Shown piece by piece: positions 29,577 to 37,250 of a stretch of DNA of 64,000 bases (the stretch's first letter is position 1; each line of letters starts with the position of its first letter). Under the pieces are notes generated by a model, which searched no databases, was not told the origin of the DNA, and worked only from the letters and a program-made list of their open reading frames with translations. Source of the DNA: Dongia_A sp039808885 (GTDB lineage: Bacteria > Pseudomonadota > Alphaproteobacteria > Dongiales > Dongiaceae); contig JBDHTX010000006.1 in assembly GCA_039808885.1 (NCBI GenBank), positions 118,395-182,394 on the forward strand. The letters are read 5' to 3'. The position numbers were made by a program, and so were the translations under genes.

Positions 29577-31679
29577 CTATTCGCCCAGCACGACCAGCGC
29601 GTCGACCGCGACGGCGCCATCGGCGCGCACCATCAGCGGATTGACGTCGAGCTCCAGCAGGTTGGCGCGGTTGGCTTCGGCGAATGCGGCAATAGCCATG
29701 ACCGACTTGACCAGCGCGGGCAGGTCCGCCGCCTTCTTGCCGCGATAGCCCTGCAGCAGCTTGAAGATCTTCAGCCTGCGGATGGCCGCCTCGACCTCCT
29801 CCGCATTCGTCGGCAGCAGCAGCATGGCCGCGTCCTCGACCAGCTCTACCAGGATGCCGCCGGCGCCGACCACCAAAGCGAGGCCGAATTGCGGGTCGCG
29901 CTGGACGCCGACGATGAGCTCGGCCACCACGTCGCCGACCATCCTCTCGACCAGGACCTTGGCGATCCGGCCGCCCTTCAGATAGGCCTCGACCGACGGT
30001 GCCATCTTCGCCAGCGCCGCCTCGACCTCCGCCGCGGATTTCAAATTGACCGCGACGGCGCCCGCCTCGGTCTTATGGGCGATCAGCGGTTCGGCCACCT
30101 TCAACACCACCGGGAAGCCGAGCTCGGCCGCGGCCCTGGCGGCGTCGGCCGGCGCCACCACGCGGCTTTCCGGCACCACCACGCCGGCCTTCGCCAACAG
30201 GGCCTTGCCCTCGACCTCGGAGAGCATGCGGCGGCTCTTGCCGGCCTCGGGGGTCGCCGGGATGCCGAGGGCGCCCTTGGCGGGATCGCGGTCGCGGTTG
30301 CGCATGGCGAAGCGGTGCACGGCGGCGAAGGCGGTCAGCGCCTCCTCCAGCCCCTGCATCGGCGCGCCCTTGGCGGCAATGACCTCGGCCCGGGCATGGG
30401 CCGGCAGCAATTCCGACAGCGTCGAGGTCACGATCGGCATCTTGCCGTGCATGGCGCAGGCCTTGAGCAGGGCCCGCACCCCGGCGATGCACGCTTCCTC
30501 GGTCTCCGGACCGTCGGTGGCGAAGTCGATCACCAGCATGCCGGCGTCGAAGTCGCCCCGCATGACCGTGGAAAAGCACCTGGTCAGCAGATCCTCGTGC
30601 CCCCAGAGCGAGGTGTTGTAGTCGAGCGGATTGGAGACGGTGGCGAAGTTCGGCAGTTGCGACCGCAGGTCCGCCGCCTGCTCGGCCGAGAAGCCGGGCA
30701 GCGGCACGCCGAGCTCGTCGCACAGATCGGCGGTCAGCAGGCATTCGCCGCCCGAGCAGGTGAAGACCGCCAGCCGGTTGCCCTTGGGCAGGCCGGCGGT
30801 GGAGACCAGCTTCAGCGTCTCCAGCAATTGCGGCACCGAATGGACGCGGATGATGCCGAGCCGGTCGAACAGGGCGTCGTACATCTTGTCGCTGCCGGCG
30901 AGCGAGCCGGTATGGCTCATGGCGAACTGGGCGCCGAGCTCGGAATTGCCGGCCTTCAGCGCGACCAGGGGCTTGCCTTTGGCCAGCGCCTTAGCCGCCG
31001 CGCGGCTGAAACCGGGAACGTCCTTGATGCCCTCGAGATAGAGGCCGATGGCCGTGACCTTGGGATCGTCCGCCAGGGCCTCGATATAGTCGGCCGCGCC
31101 CAGCAGCGCCTGGTTGCCGGAGCTGATCACATAGGCGAAGGGCACCGAGCGGTCGTTGCGGCTGAGGTTCAGGGCGATGTTGCCGCTCTGCATGACCAGG
31201 GCGCAGCCGCTTTCGACCTTCTGGCCCAGCGCGCCGGTCGGCCACAGGCAGATGCCGTCGACGAAGTTGAGCAGGCCATAGCAATTCGGCCCGACGACGG
31301 CGAGATCGCCGGCTGCCGCGGTCAGTTCCGCCTGCAGCGCCACGCCCTCGCCCCCCACCTCGTTGTAGCCGGCGGCGTAGCAGATCGCGCCGCCCGCGCC
31401 GCGCGCGTTCAGCTGGCGCACGATCTCGATGGTGGCCTCGCGCGGCACCGCGATGAACGTGGCGTCGGGCGCTTCCGGGAGATCGGCGATGGAGGCGTAG
31501 CACTTGCGGCCGCCGAGTTCCGCGTATTTGGGATTCACCACCCAGATCTCGCCGGCGAAGCCGGTATCGTCGGCGCGGCGGATCGCATCGGTCATCGCCT
31601 GGCCGCCGACGATGCAGACGTGGCGCGGCCGCAGCAGCCGGCGAATATTGCGCTGACGCTTCGACAAATCGATCTGCAT
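29577..31679 (-). CDS. NDP-forming acyl-CoA synthetase (acetate-CoA ligase family)
   Basis: A 700-residue one-chain enzyme: CoA-binding Rossmann domain (about 1-140), succinyl-CoA-ligase-like domains (to about 455) and a C-terminal ATP-grasp domain (about 480-695, with F-P-V-V-L-K-V and A-H-K-T-E-A-G-A-V). The probable phospho-histidine is H256 in S-H-T-G-S-L-A-G. Such enzymes interconvert an acyl-CoA with acid plus CoA and a nucleoside triphosphate; the acid here is unknown. The usual T-N-A-G-G-P-G of the second domain is here T-C-S-G-G-E-C. Monocistronic by position. Confidence 0.85.
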   Translation of the reverse strand: MQIDLSKRQRNIRRLLRPRHVCIVGGQAMTDAIRRADDTGFAGEIWVVNPKYAELGGRKCYASIADLPEAPDATFIAVPREATIEIVRQLNARGAGGAICYAAGYNEVGGEGVALQAELTAAAGDLAVVGPNCYGLLNFVDGICLWPTGALGQKVESGCALVMQSGNIALNLSRNDRSVPFAYVISSGNQALLGAADYIEALADDPKVTAIGLYLEGIKDVPGFSRAAAKALAKGKPLVALKAGNSELGAQFAMSHTGSLAGSDKMYDALFDRLGIIRVHSVPQLLETLKLVSTAGLPKGNRLAVFTCSGGECLLTADLCDELGVPLPGFSAEQAADLRSQLPNFATVSNPLDYNTSLWGHEDLLTRCFSTVMRGDFDAGMLVIDFATDGPETEEACIAGVRALLKACAMHGKMPIVTSTLSELLPAHARAEVIAAKGAPMQGLEEALTAFAAVHRFAMRNRDRDPAKGALGIPATPEAGKSRRMLSEVEGKALLAKAGVVVPESRVVAPADAARAAAELGFPVVLKVAEPLIAHKTEAGAVAVNLKSAAEVEAALAKMAPSVEAYLKGGRIAKVLVERMVGDVVAELIVGVQRDPQFGLALVVGAGGILVELVEDAAMLLLPTNAEEVEAAIRRLKIFKLLQGYRGKKAADLPALVKSVMAIAAFAEANRANLLELDVNPLMVRADGAVAVDALVVLGE

Positions 31680-32009
31680 TTACTGATCCTTAGGCGCGGA
31701 AGGCTAGATTCCGCCTGGGTGGTAGCAGACCGCATATTCGCTGGGAAGGCCCACCCGGGGCGGTCTGGGCGCGACGAGCGGAAGCCACGGCGCGACGGCG
31801 ACGCCGGCACGGTCCCAGGCCCTCTATCGAGACCCTGGCGGATCGCGGCACGAAGCAAGACTGGGTGAGTTTGATCACACAATGTCTTGAAATCGCCCGT
31901 CTTTACCATTGCGCCACTGGCCCTCGATGGAATCGAGACGTAGATTGACCAAACATAGCAAATACGCCGAGTCGCAGGATCTCGGGGGACCGGCGTCGAG
32001 GGTTTTGGC
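31680..32009. other. 330-bp gap between divergent genes
   Basis: It should hold promoters for the synthetase (minus) and TAXI protein (plus). Seen here are a CRP-like site (31864-31879) and a 6-bp hairpin with 3-nt loop (31923-31937). A TTGACC occurs at 31945-31950 without a good -10. Nothing coding was recognised. Confidence 0.6.
31864..31879. promoter_or_regulatory. CRP-like site in the synthetase/TAXI gap
   Basis: GGTGA, six bases, TCACA: one mismatch from the perfect CRP palindrome. It lies 130 bases before the TAXI start and about 185 before the synthetase start. No -10 lies at class II distance on either strand, so its role is unclear. Confidence 0.35.
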
Positions 32010-33077
32010 GTGAGGGCGCTGACGGCATTCTCAGGGACGAAGGCTGGGTTGGGCCTGCTCGGCGGCGCATTGGCCGCGGGCGGCGTGGCCCTGGTTGTCG
32101 CCTTCTCCGCCGGTTCGGCCATCGACCCGGTCGCCGCCCAGGACGTCACCTATTTCCGCATCGGCGCGGGCACGCCGGGGTCGGCCTATTACGGCATCGC
32201 CAGCCAGATCGCCGGCATCGTCAGCAACCCTCCGGGATCGCGCGAATGCGATGGCGAGGGCGCCTGCGGCGTTGAGGGCCTGCTTGGCCTGGCGCAAACC
32301 ACCGCCAACCCGGTCGACAGCATCGAATCCCTGCGCGGCCAATCCCTGGAGGCGGCGATCGTGTCGGCCGACATCGCCGACGCGGCGCTGCAGGGCACCG
32401 GCCCCTTCAAGAAAGCCGGGCCGATGGTCGACCTGCGCGCCATCGTCAATGTCGGCGAGGTCGTCCTGCACATCGTCGTGGCGAAGGAATCCAAGGCCGC
32501 CGGCATCAAGGATCTGGCCGGCAAGAAGATCGCCATCGGCGTCGCCGATTCCGAGAACGCCCTGACGGCGAAGGCGCTGCTGCGCGCGGCCGGCCTTCCC
32601 GAAAAGAAAATCAAGGCGATCGACAGCGAGACGGCGACAGCGGCAGCGGGGCTGCTGACCGGCGAGATCGATGCTCTGGTCCTGGTCGACGAGATGCCGA
32701 GCACCGAGATCGGCGCCTTGATGGCGAGCGGCAATTATCGCCTGCTCGGCGCCCAGCTGGCCGGCGAGGACAATCCCAAATACCTGTTCGAGGAATGGAT
32801 CCCGGCCGGAAAATACCCGGGCGTGGATTCCACGCGCGCCATCGCGGTGCCGTCGGTCCTGGTGGCGCGCGCCGACCTGCCGGGCCAGATCGCCGACGGC
32901 CTGGTGCGGGCCCTGTGGCACAGCGCCATGCCGGATGCATCAGAGACGGCGGCCGGCAGCATCATGCCGGAAATGTCGCGCGCCAGCGTGCCCTGGCATC
33001 CGAACGCCGCCGCGGCCTTCACCGAACTGGCGAAGACGGCGCCTGCCTTGCCCGAGACCGACGCCCCGACCAATTGA
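32010..33077 (+). CDS. TAXI-family TRAP transporter solute-binding protein, orphan
   Basis: A 355-residue exported protein starting at GTG. A signal sequence (hydrophobic about 10-33, ending at V-A-A-Q) precedes the TAXI opening Y-F-R-I-G-A-G-T-P-G-S-A-Y-Y-G-I-A (about 47-63). A Cys pair R-E-C-D-G-E-G-A-C follows near 78-86. TAXI proteins feed fused DctQM permeases and are often linked to glutamate or C4-acid uptake; none is nearby. The stop codon falls inside the first unit of a 15-bp tandem repeat. Confidence 0.85.
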   Translation: MRALTAFSGTKAGLGLLGGALAAGGVALVVAFSAGSAIDPVAAQDVTYFRIGAGTPGSAYYGIASQIAGIVSNPPGSRECDGEGACGVEGLLGLAQTTANPVDSIESLRGQSLEAAIVSADIADAALQGTGPFKKAGPMVDLRAIVNVGEVVLHIVVAKESKAAGIKDLAGKKIAIGVADSENALTAKALLRAAGLPEKKIKAIDSETATAAAGLLTGEIDALVLVDEMPSTEIGALMASGNYRLLGAQLAGEDNPKYLFEEWIPAGKYPGVDSTRAIAVPSVLVARADLPGQIADGLVRALWHSAMPDASETAAGSIMPEMSRASVPWHPNAAAAFTELAKTAPALPETDAPTN

Positions 33078-33135
33078 CTAGCGACCAATTGACTAGCGAC
33101 CAATTGATTGGCGACCAATTGATTGGCGACCAATG
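33069..33135. repeat. 15-bp tandem repeat, 4.5 copies
   Basis: Units start at 33069, 33084, 33099 and 33114 with a partial fifth at 33129. The first two are identical (ACCAATTGACTAGCG) and the next two are identical to each other (ACCAATTGATTGGCG). It begins in the last codons of the TAXI gene and ends just before the tusA stop on the other strand. Confidence 0.95.
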
Positions 33136-33143
33136 GATCCTGG

Positions 33144-33380
33144 CTATGCGCTCGGCACGCATTCGATGCGGATGACGAAGACGCCGTCGGCTTCGCTGCT
33201 GTCCAGCAGGCGATGGCCCGTGGTTTCGCAGAAATGCCTGAAGTCGGCCGGCGCGCCCGGATCGGTGGCCTGAACCTCCAGGATGTCCCCGGGCGGCAGG
33301 GCCTTCATCAGCTTGCGCGCCTTCAGCACCGGCAGCGGGCATTTCATGCCCCGGGCGTCGAATACCTGCGTTTCGCTCAT
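33144..33380 (-). CDS. tusA: TusA/SirA-family sulfur carrier protein
   Basis: A 78-residue protein with the hallmark D-A-R-G-M-K-C-P-L-P-V-L-K-A-R (Cys14 carries the persulfide). TusA relatives pass sulfur to tRNA thiolation, molybdenum cofactor or other pathways. It is the last of a four-gene minus-strand operon (GFA, PhnD-like, EamA, TusA) and overlaps the EamA gene by four bases. TusA-like proteins in such positions need not be the tRNA-thiolation TusA. Confidence 0.88.
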   Translation of the reverse strand: MSETQVFDARGMKCPLPVLKARKLMKALPPGDILEVQATDPGAPADFRHFCETTGHRLLDSSEADGVFVIRIECVPSA

Positions 33381-34297
33381 GTTGCGCTGACCTCGCCCGC
33401 TTCCGCCTTGTGCGCCCCGAACAGGATCTCGACCAGCCCGGCGGAGAGGATGATGAGCCCGCCAAGCGCCTCGCGCCAGCCGAACGGGTAGTCGGTCCAG
33501 ATCGCCGCCGTGACCACGCCGACCACGACTTCGGCCATGAACAGCATGCTGGCCCGCGTCGGCGACAGCCGCGCCGCCGCCCAGAAGCTGAGCAGCAGGC
33601 CCGGCAGGACCCAGACCCCGGCAATGAGCGCGATCCACATCAGCGACCGGCCCCAATCCACCAGCTGCCAGTTCTGGTCGGCCGGGAAGATGCCGAGCGC
33701 CAGGATCGCACCGCCGCACAGGAACGCCGCCACGTATTGCACGAAGGCCTTGTCCGCCATGCCGACCTCCGGCGTGACACGCATCGCGACCAGGCCGCCG
33801 GCCCAGCAGAAGCCGGCGATCAGGCCGCCCCACTCCGCCGCCGAACGCGGCAAGGGTAGGCCGTTGCCGTCATAGTTCAGGATCCACATGCCGACGAGAC
33901 CGAGCGCCAGGGCGGCGCCCCGGCCGCGGCTGATCCGCGCGCCGAGGATCAGCCGCTCCAGCAGCACGCTCCAGACCGGGTTCACGTAGAACAGCAGGAC
34001 GATGCGGGCCACGTCGCCGTAGACCACGCTCGCCGCATAGAGGTAGTTGCAGATGCCGGTGGAGAGCCCAAGCCACAACAGCGGCCAGCCGCCGGCAAGC
34101 AGGCCGCTTCCGCCTTTGCGCAAGGCGAGCGGCAGGAAGATCAGCGCCGGCAGGCTGTAGACCAGCCAGGCCGACCAGGCGCCCGACAGGCCGGCGCCGT
34201 CCAGCGCGTGCATCGGCATCCACATCGAGCCCCAGAAGGTGGCGGAGACGACGATGGCGATGCTGGGCAACAAGGTGCCGGCGGCGACCGGCTTCAT
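33377..34297 (-). CDS. EamA (DMT) family transporter
   Basis: A 306-residue integral membrane protein with about ten predicted helices in two EamA repeats (first about 10-130, second about 155-295). Motifs include A-T-F-W-G-S-M-W near 18-25 and F-Y-V-N-P-V-W at about 122-128. Substrates of this drug/metabolite family cannot be read from sequence. It overlaps both neighbours (PhnD-like and TusA) by four bases each, so it is tightly co-translated with them. Confidence 0.88.
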   Translation of the reverse strand: MKPVAAGTLLPSIAIVVSATFWGSMWMPMHALDGAGLSGAWSAWLVYSLPALIFLPLALRKGGSGLLAGGWPLLWLGLSTGICNYLYAASVVYGDVARIVLLFYVNPVWSVLLERLILGARISRGRGAALALGLVGMWILNYDGNGLPLPRSAAEWGGLIAGFCWAGGLVAMRVTPEVGMADKAFVQYVAAFLCGGAILALGIFPADQNWQLVDWGRSLMWIALIAGVWVLPGLLLSFWAAARLSPTRASMLFMAEVVVGVVTAAIWTDYPFGWREALGGLIILSAGLVEILFGAHKAEAGEVSAT

Positions 34298-35112
34298 CGC
34301 GCCACCGCGGGCATGGGCGCGAGCCGGTCGGCTTCCCGCTCGATCTCGAGGATCCGCTCATAGGCCGTTTCGGGCAGGAACTCGATTCCGCCGATCAGGA
34401 GCGCGCGACGGATGTCGGCCAGATCGGGATCGGCCATCGCCGCCTTGAGCCCCTGGCGCAACCGTTCCAGGTCTTCCGGCGCAATGTCCTTGCGGGTGAT
34501 GTAGGGCAAGGACGGCGCGCGCTCGCTGGCGGCGATCACCCGCAGGTCCTCGACCTCGTTGGGCGCCGCCTGGCGCAGCAGGGCGAAGGTGACGCAATCG
34601 ATGGCGGCAACGTCCACATCGCCCGCCCGCACCGCGGCGACCGACCTGCGATGGGCGCCGGTCTCGACGATGCGCGGAAACGCGCCGGGCGCGGTCAGCA
34701 CCGGCGCCAGCGCGCGGCGCAGCGCGTTCCAGCCGGATTGCGAATCATAGCCGTTGATCCCAGCCGTCTTGCCGGCGAGGTCGGCGATGCTCTCGATCGC
34801 GGAATCCTCCCGCACGATGATGAAGCTGCGATAGGTGGCGCCCTCGCAGCCCGGCGCCGCGTAGCACGGCGTCGCCACCAGCGTGACCTTGTCCTTAAGC
34901 CTGTGGGTCAGCGGATAGCCGCAGGTCTGGGCGAAGAACAGATCGGGCGCCAGCCACAGCTCATACAGCTCCCGCGGCTCGCCGCTGTCCTCCGGCACGT
35001 CGCGCAACCCGGCGGCGCGCCAATGCCGCGCCAGCCCCTCCCACCACAGATCGGTGATCCAGGCGAGCTCGGTCAGGGCATACATCGAGGCCATGGCGCG
35101 CATTTGCTGCAC
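34294..35112 (-). CDS. PhnD-like phosphate/phosphonate-type binding protein without signal peptide
   Basis: A 272-residue protein of the periplasmic-binding type 2 fold, related to PhnD: A-S-M-Y-A-L-T-E-L at about 8-16, Y-R-S-F-I-I-V-R, G-I-N-G-Y-D-S-Q-S-G-W-N and D-V-A-A-I-D-C-V-T. No signal peptide is visible, so a cytoplasmic or sensor-like role is possible. The start is ambiguous (M1, M4 or M7). It lies two bases after the GFA gene and overlaps the EamA gene. No phosphonate transporter ATPase or permease is present. Confidence 0.75.
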   Translation of the reverse strand: MQQMRAMASMYALTELAWITDLWWEGLARHWRAAGLRDVPEDSGEPRELYELWLAPDLFFAQTCGYPLTHRLKDKVTLVATPCYAAPGCEGATYRSFIIVREDSAIESIADLAGKTAGINGYDSQSGWNALRRALAPVLTAPGAFPRIVETGAHRRSVAAVRAGDVDVAAIDCVTFALLRQAAPNEVEDLRVIAASERAPSLPYITRKDIAPEDLERLRQGLKAAMADPDLADIRRALLIGGIEFLPETAYERILEIEREADRLAPMPAVAR

Positions 35113-35114
35113 GC

Positions 35115-35960
35115 TCAGAACGCCACGGGATTGGCCGCCATCGAACCGGGCGCCACCGGCACGCCGTCGCCGATGGCGTAGTAGTCAGGCTTATCCTCGA
35201 CGAAGATGTGCTTTGCCGACACTAGGCCGGTCGGCAGGTCGAGGCAGCCGGCGGAAATCGAGATGTGCTTGCGGTGCGCGCCCTCCCAGAACAGGTTGGA
35301 GCCGCAGGTGCCGCAGAAACCGCGCCGGGCCTTGTCCGAGGACTGGAACCAGACCAGGGCGTCGCGGCCGGTCATCTCGATGTCCTCCCAGTGGCTCGCG
35401 GTGTAGCCGCCAGGGTGTCCATGCCAGTGCAGGCATTGCCCGCAATGGCACCAGACGACGTCGCGCATCGGGCCCTTGATGTGCAGGTGGATGGCGCCGC
35501 ACAGGCATTGGCCGTGCCGGTGCGGCAGGTCCCGCGCCACCGGCGGACGCGGATCGCCGGAGACCGGCCGGGCGTCCGCCGAAGAGGATTCGGCGAATTG
35601 CGGCGCCTGGTCGTCGATCGCGTAGTAGTCGCCCTTGTGGGCGACCCAGATATGCGCGGTGACCGCCAGACCCGTAGGCTGGTCCAGCGTCCCGGCGGCG
35701 ACGTCCATCCCCGCCCCGCTGCGCCAGAACAGCTTCGACCCGCAGCGGCCGCAGAAGCCGCGCTCCGCTCCCGGCGAGGACGCGTACCAGCGGATGTGCT
35801 CCTCGCCGGTCAGCCGGTATTCGGACCTGGAGCCATTGGCATAGGCGCCGAGCGATCCGTGCCAGCGCCGGCACATGCCGCAATGGCAGATGGTGAGCGA
35901 GCTTGGTTTTCCGCGATACGCGTAGTGCACGGCGCCGCACAGGCAATGTCCGGTCAGCAT
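35115..35960 (-). CDS. Two-domain GFA (CENP-V-like) zinc protein
   Basis: A 281-residue protein made of two consecutive GFA domains. Each has the full zinc-cysteine set: domain 1 C-L-C-G-A-V, C-H-C-G-M-C, F-C-G-R-C-G-S-K-L-F-W; domain 2 C-L-C-G-A-I, C-H-C-G-Q-C, F-C-G-T-C-G-S-N-L-F-W. Single-domain members (about 130-150 residues) include glutathione-dependent formaldehyde-activating enzyme. Both halves end in an H-I-x-V...D-Y-Y-A-I segment, showing internal duplication. First gene of the operon with PhnD-like, EamA and TusA. The substrate is unknown; formaldehyde handling is only a family association. Confidence 0.88.
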   Translation of the reverse strand: MLTGHCLCGAVHYAYRGKPSSLTICHCGMCRRWHGSLGAYANGSRSEYRLTGEEHIRWYASSPGAERGFCGRCGSKLFWRSGAGMDVAAGTLDQPTGLAVTAHIWVAHKGDYYAIDDQAPQFAESSSADARPVSGDPRPPVARDLPHRHGQCLCGAIHLHIKGPMRDVVWCHCGQCLHWHGHPGGYTASHWEDIEMTGRDALVWFQSSDKARRGFCGTCGSNLFWEGAHRKHISISAGCLDLPTGLVSAKHIFVEDKPDYYAIGDGVPVAPGSMAANPVAF

Positions 35961-36087
35961 TGCTTCTTTCCGATCCGATATGCTCTCACCCTATACATAG
36001 CCTGGATCTTAACCATCGGGATGATCAAATGCGTCCAGTTTCAGCCCGGATGGCCGCGATCCGCGACCCATCTTGGCGACGGGCCTG

Positions 36088-36105
36088 TACTTGTATATAC
36101 AGGTA
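36088..36105. promoter_or_regulatory. 18-bp palindromic operator before the desaturase gene
   Basis: TACTTGTATATACAGGTA is palindromic at all but one base pair, with the perfect core TGTATATACA. It ends 26 bases before the desaturase ATG. The T-G-T-A...T-A-C-A form resembles GntR-family operators. No GntR gene is in the window. Confidence 0.55.
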
Positions 36106-36131
36106 GCATCGTTTCAGGACCACCGCTGCAC

Positions 36132-37091
36132 ATGTCCGCCGATCCATCTCGCGCCTTGCCCGCGTCCACTTCGGACGACCCCCGCTATTTCATCGACTGG
36201 CCCACCCTTCTCCTCGCGATCGGCATCTACGGCGCCTTCGCCGCGGTGACGCTCAGCTACCACGTGTTGCCGTGGTGGGTGGTGCTGCCGCTCGGCACCG
36301 TGATCGTGTGTCTGCACGGTTCGCTGCAGCACGAGGCGACGCACGGTTTCCCGACGCGCTGGGAACCGCTCAACAGCTGCATCGTCGGCCTGCCGCTCTG
36401 GCTCTGGCTGCCTTATCTCAGCTACCGGCAGACGCACCGCACGCATCACCAGGACGAGAACCTGACCAATCCGGAGATCGACCCGGAATCGAACTACCTG
36501 ACCGCGGCGCAGATCGCCGCCATGTCGCCGCTGCGCCGCTGGGTGCGCGAGCGCATGCGCACCCTGGGCGGGCGCATCCTGTTCGGGCCGGCCTATTTCT
36601 GCTTCTTCTCCTGGCGCGAAAAGCTGATCGCGCTGGCGAACGGCGACTGGCAGCGCCTGCGGCCGTTGATGTGGCACATTCCGGGCGTGGCCTTGGTGCT
36701 CTATTGGGTGATCGGGGTCTGCGACATCCCGTTCTGGGCCTATGTCGCCTTCTTCGCCTATCCCGGCACGTCACTCACCCTGGTGCGCTCCTATGCCGAG
36801 CATCGCGCCGCCGGGGCGGTCGAACAGCGCACCGTGATCTGCGAGGCAGGCTCGTTCTGGAATCTCGTTTTCCTCTACAACAACCTTCACCTGATCCATC
36901 ACCGCTACCCGCGCCAGGTCTGGCACGCGCGGCCGCGGCAATACGAGATGGAGAAGGCCGAACTCCTCCGCCACGCCGACTACTATCGCCTGCCCGGCTA
37001 CGGCACGGTCTTCGCGAACTGGCTGCTGACGCCGAAGGAGCCGATGCAGCACCCGCTGGAAGCTGAGATCGTGCGGCGGCGCGCCGCATAG
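36132..37091 (+). CDS. Membrane fatty acid desaturase
   Basis: A 319-residue di-iron membrane enzyme with the three histidine boxes: H-E-A-T-H (67-71), H-R-T-H-H (102-106) and H-L-I-H-H (253-257). Hydrophobic spans lie at about 24-60, 83-97, 188-215 and 240-250. It belongs to the FADS superfamily that desaturates or hydroxylates acyl chains or related lipids; regiospecificity is unreadable. The chosen ATG gives the normal N-terminus; the open frame runs far upstream across the GFA gene and is spurious there. A near-perfect 18-bp palindrome precedes it, suggesting a repressor. Confidence 0.88.
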   Translation: MSADPSRALPASTSDDPRYFIDWPTLLLAIGIYGAFAAVTLSYHVLPWWVVLPLGTVIVCLHGSLQHEATHGFPTRWEPLNSCIVGLPLWLWLPYLSYRQTHRTHHQDENLTNPEIDPESNYLTAAQIAAMSPLRRWVRERMRTLGGRILFGPAYFCFFSWREKLIALANGDWQRLRPLMWHIPGVALVLYWVIGVCDIPFWAYVAFFAYPGTSLTLVRSYAEHRAAGAVEQRTVICEAGSFWNLVFLYNNLHLIHHRYPRQVWHARPRQYEMEKAELLRHADYYRLPGYGTVFANWLLTPKEPMQHPLEAEIVRRRAA

Positions 37092-37122
37092 TTCCGGACT
37101 GACAGTAGCGTTGCGCTCAGCT

Positions 37123-37225
37123 CGTCATCCTCGTGCTTGGCACGAGGACCCACGAGTTTGCCTGAAGGGGCCGTCGTCAATCCGCGAGAAACTCGTGGGT
37201 GGTCGTGCCAAGCACGACCATGACG
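37123..37225. repeat. Dispersed palindromic repeat, family B, copy 1
   Basis: CGTCAT and ATGACG ends enclose two 8-bp hairpins (CCTCGTGC-ttg-GCACGAGG and GGTCGTGC-caa-GCACGACC) and an inner CCCACGAGTTT/AAACTCGTGGG pair. The same layout with different hairpin bases recurs at 50168-50269. This resembles palindromic elements common in alphaproteobacterial intergenic DNA. Confidence 0.85.
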
Positions 37226-37250
37226 ACTTGGATTGCAGCGCTCCTTCGCC

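Noticed and set aside
29520..31868. 782-codon plus-strand open frame
   Set aside because: Antisense shadow of the acyl-CoA synthetase gene; composition typical of shadow frames.
31880..31937. tRNA-like stretch (TGGCGCAATGGTAAAG on the minus strand)
   Set aside because: Only the D-arm-like piece fits; no acceptor, anticodon or T stem can be paired around it.
33069..33135. Possible CRISPR array
   Set aside because: The units are 15 bp and directly adjacent with no spacers; no cas genes are near.
35265..36131. Upstream extension of the desaturase frame
   Set aside because: It lies antisense to the two-domain GFA gene; desaturase homology starts after 36132.
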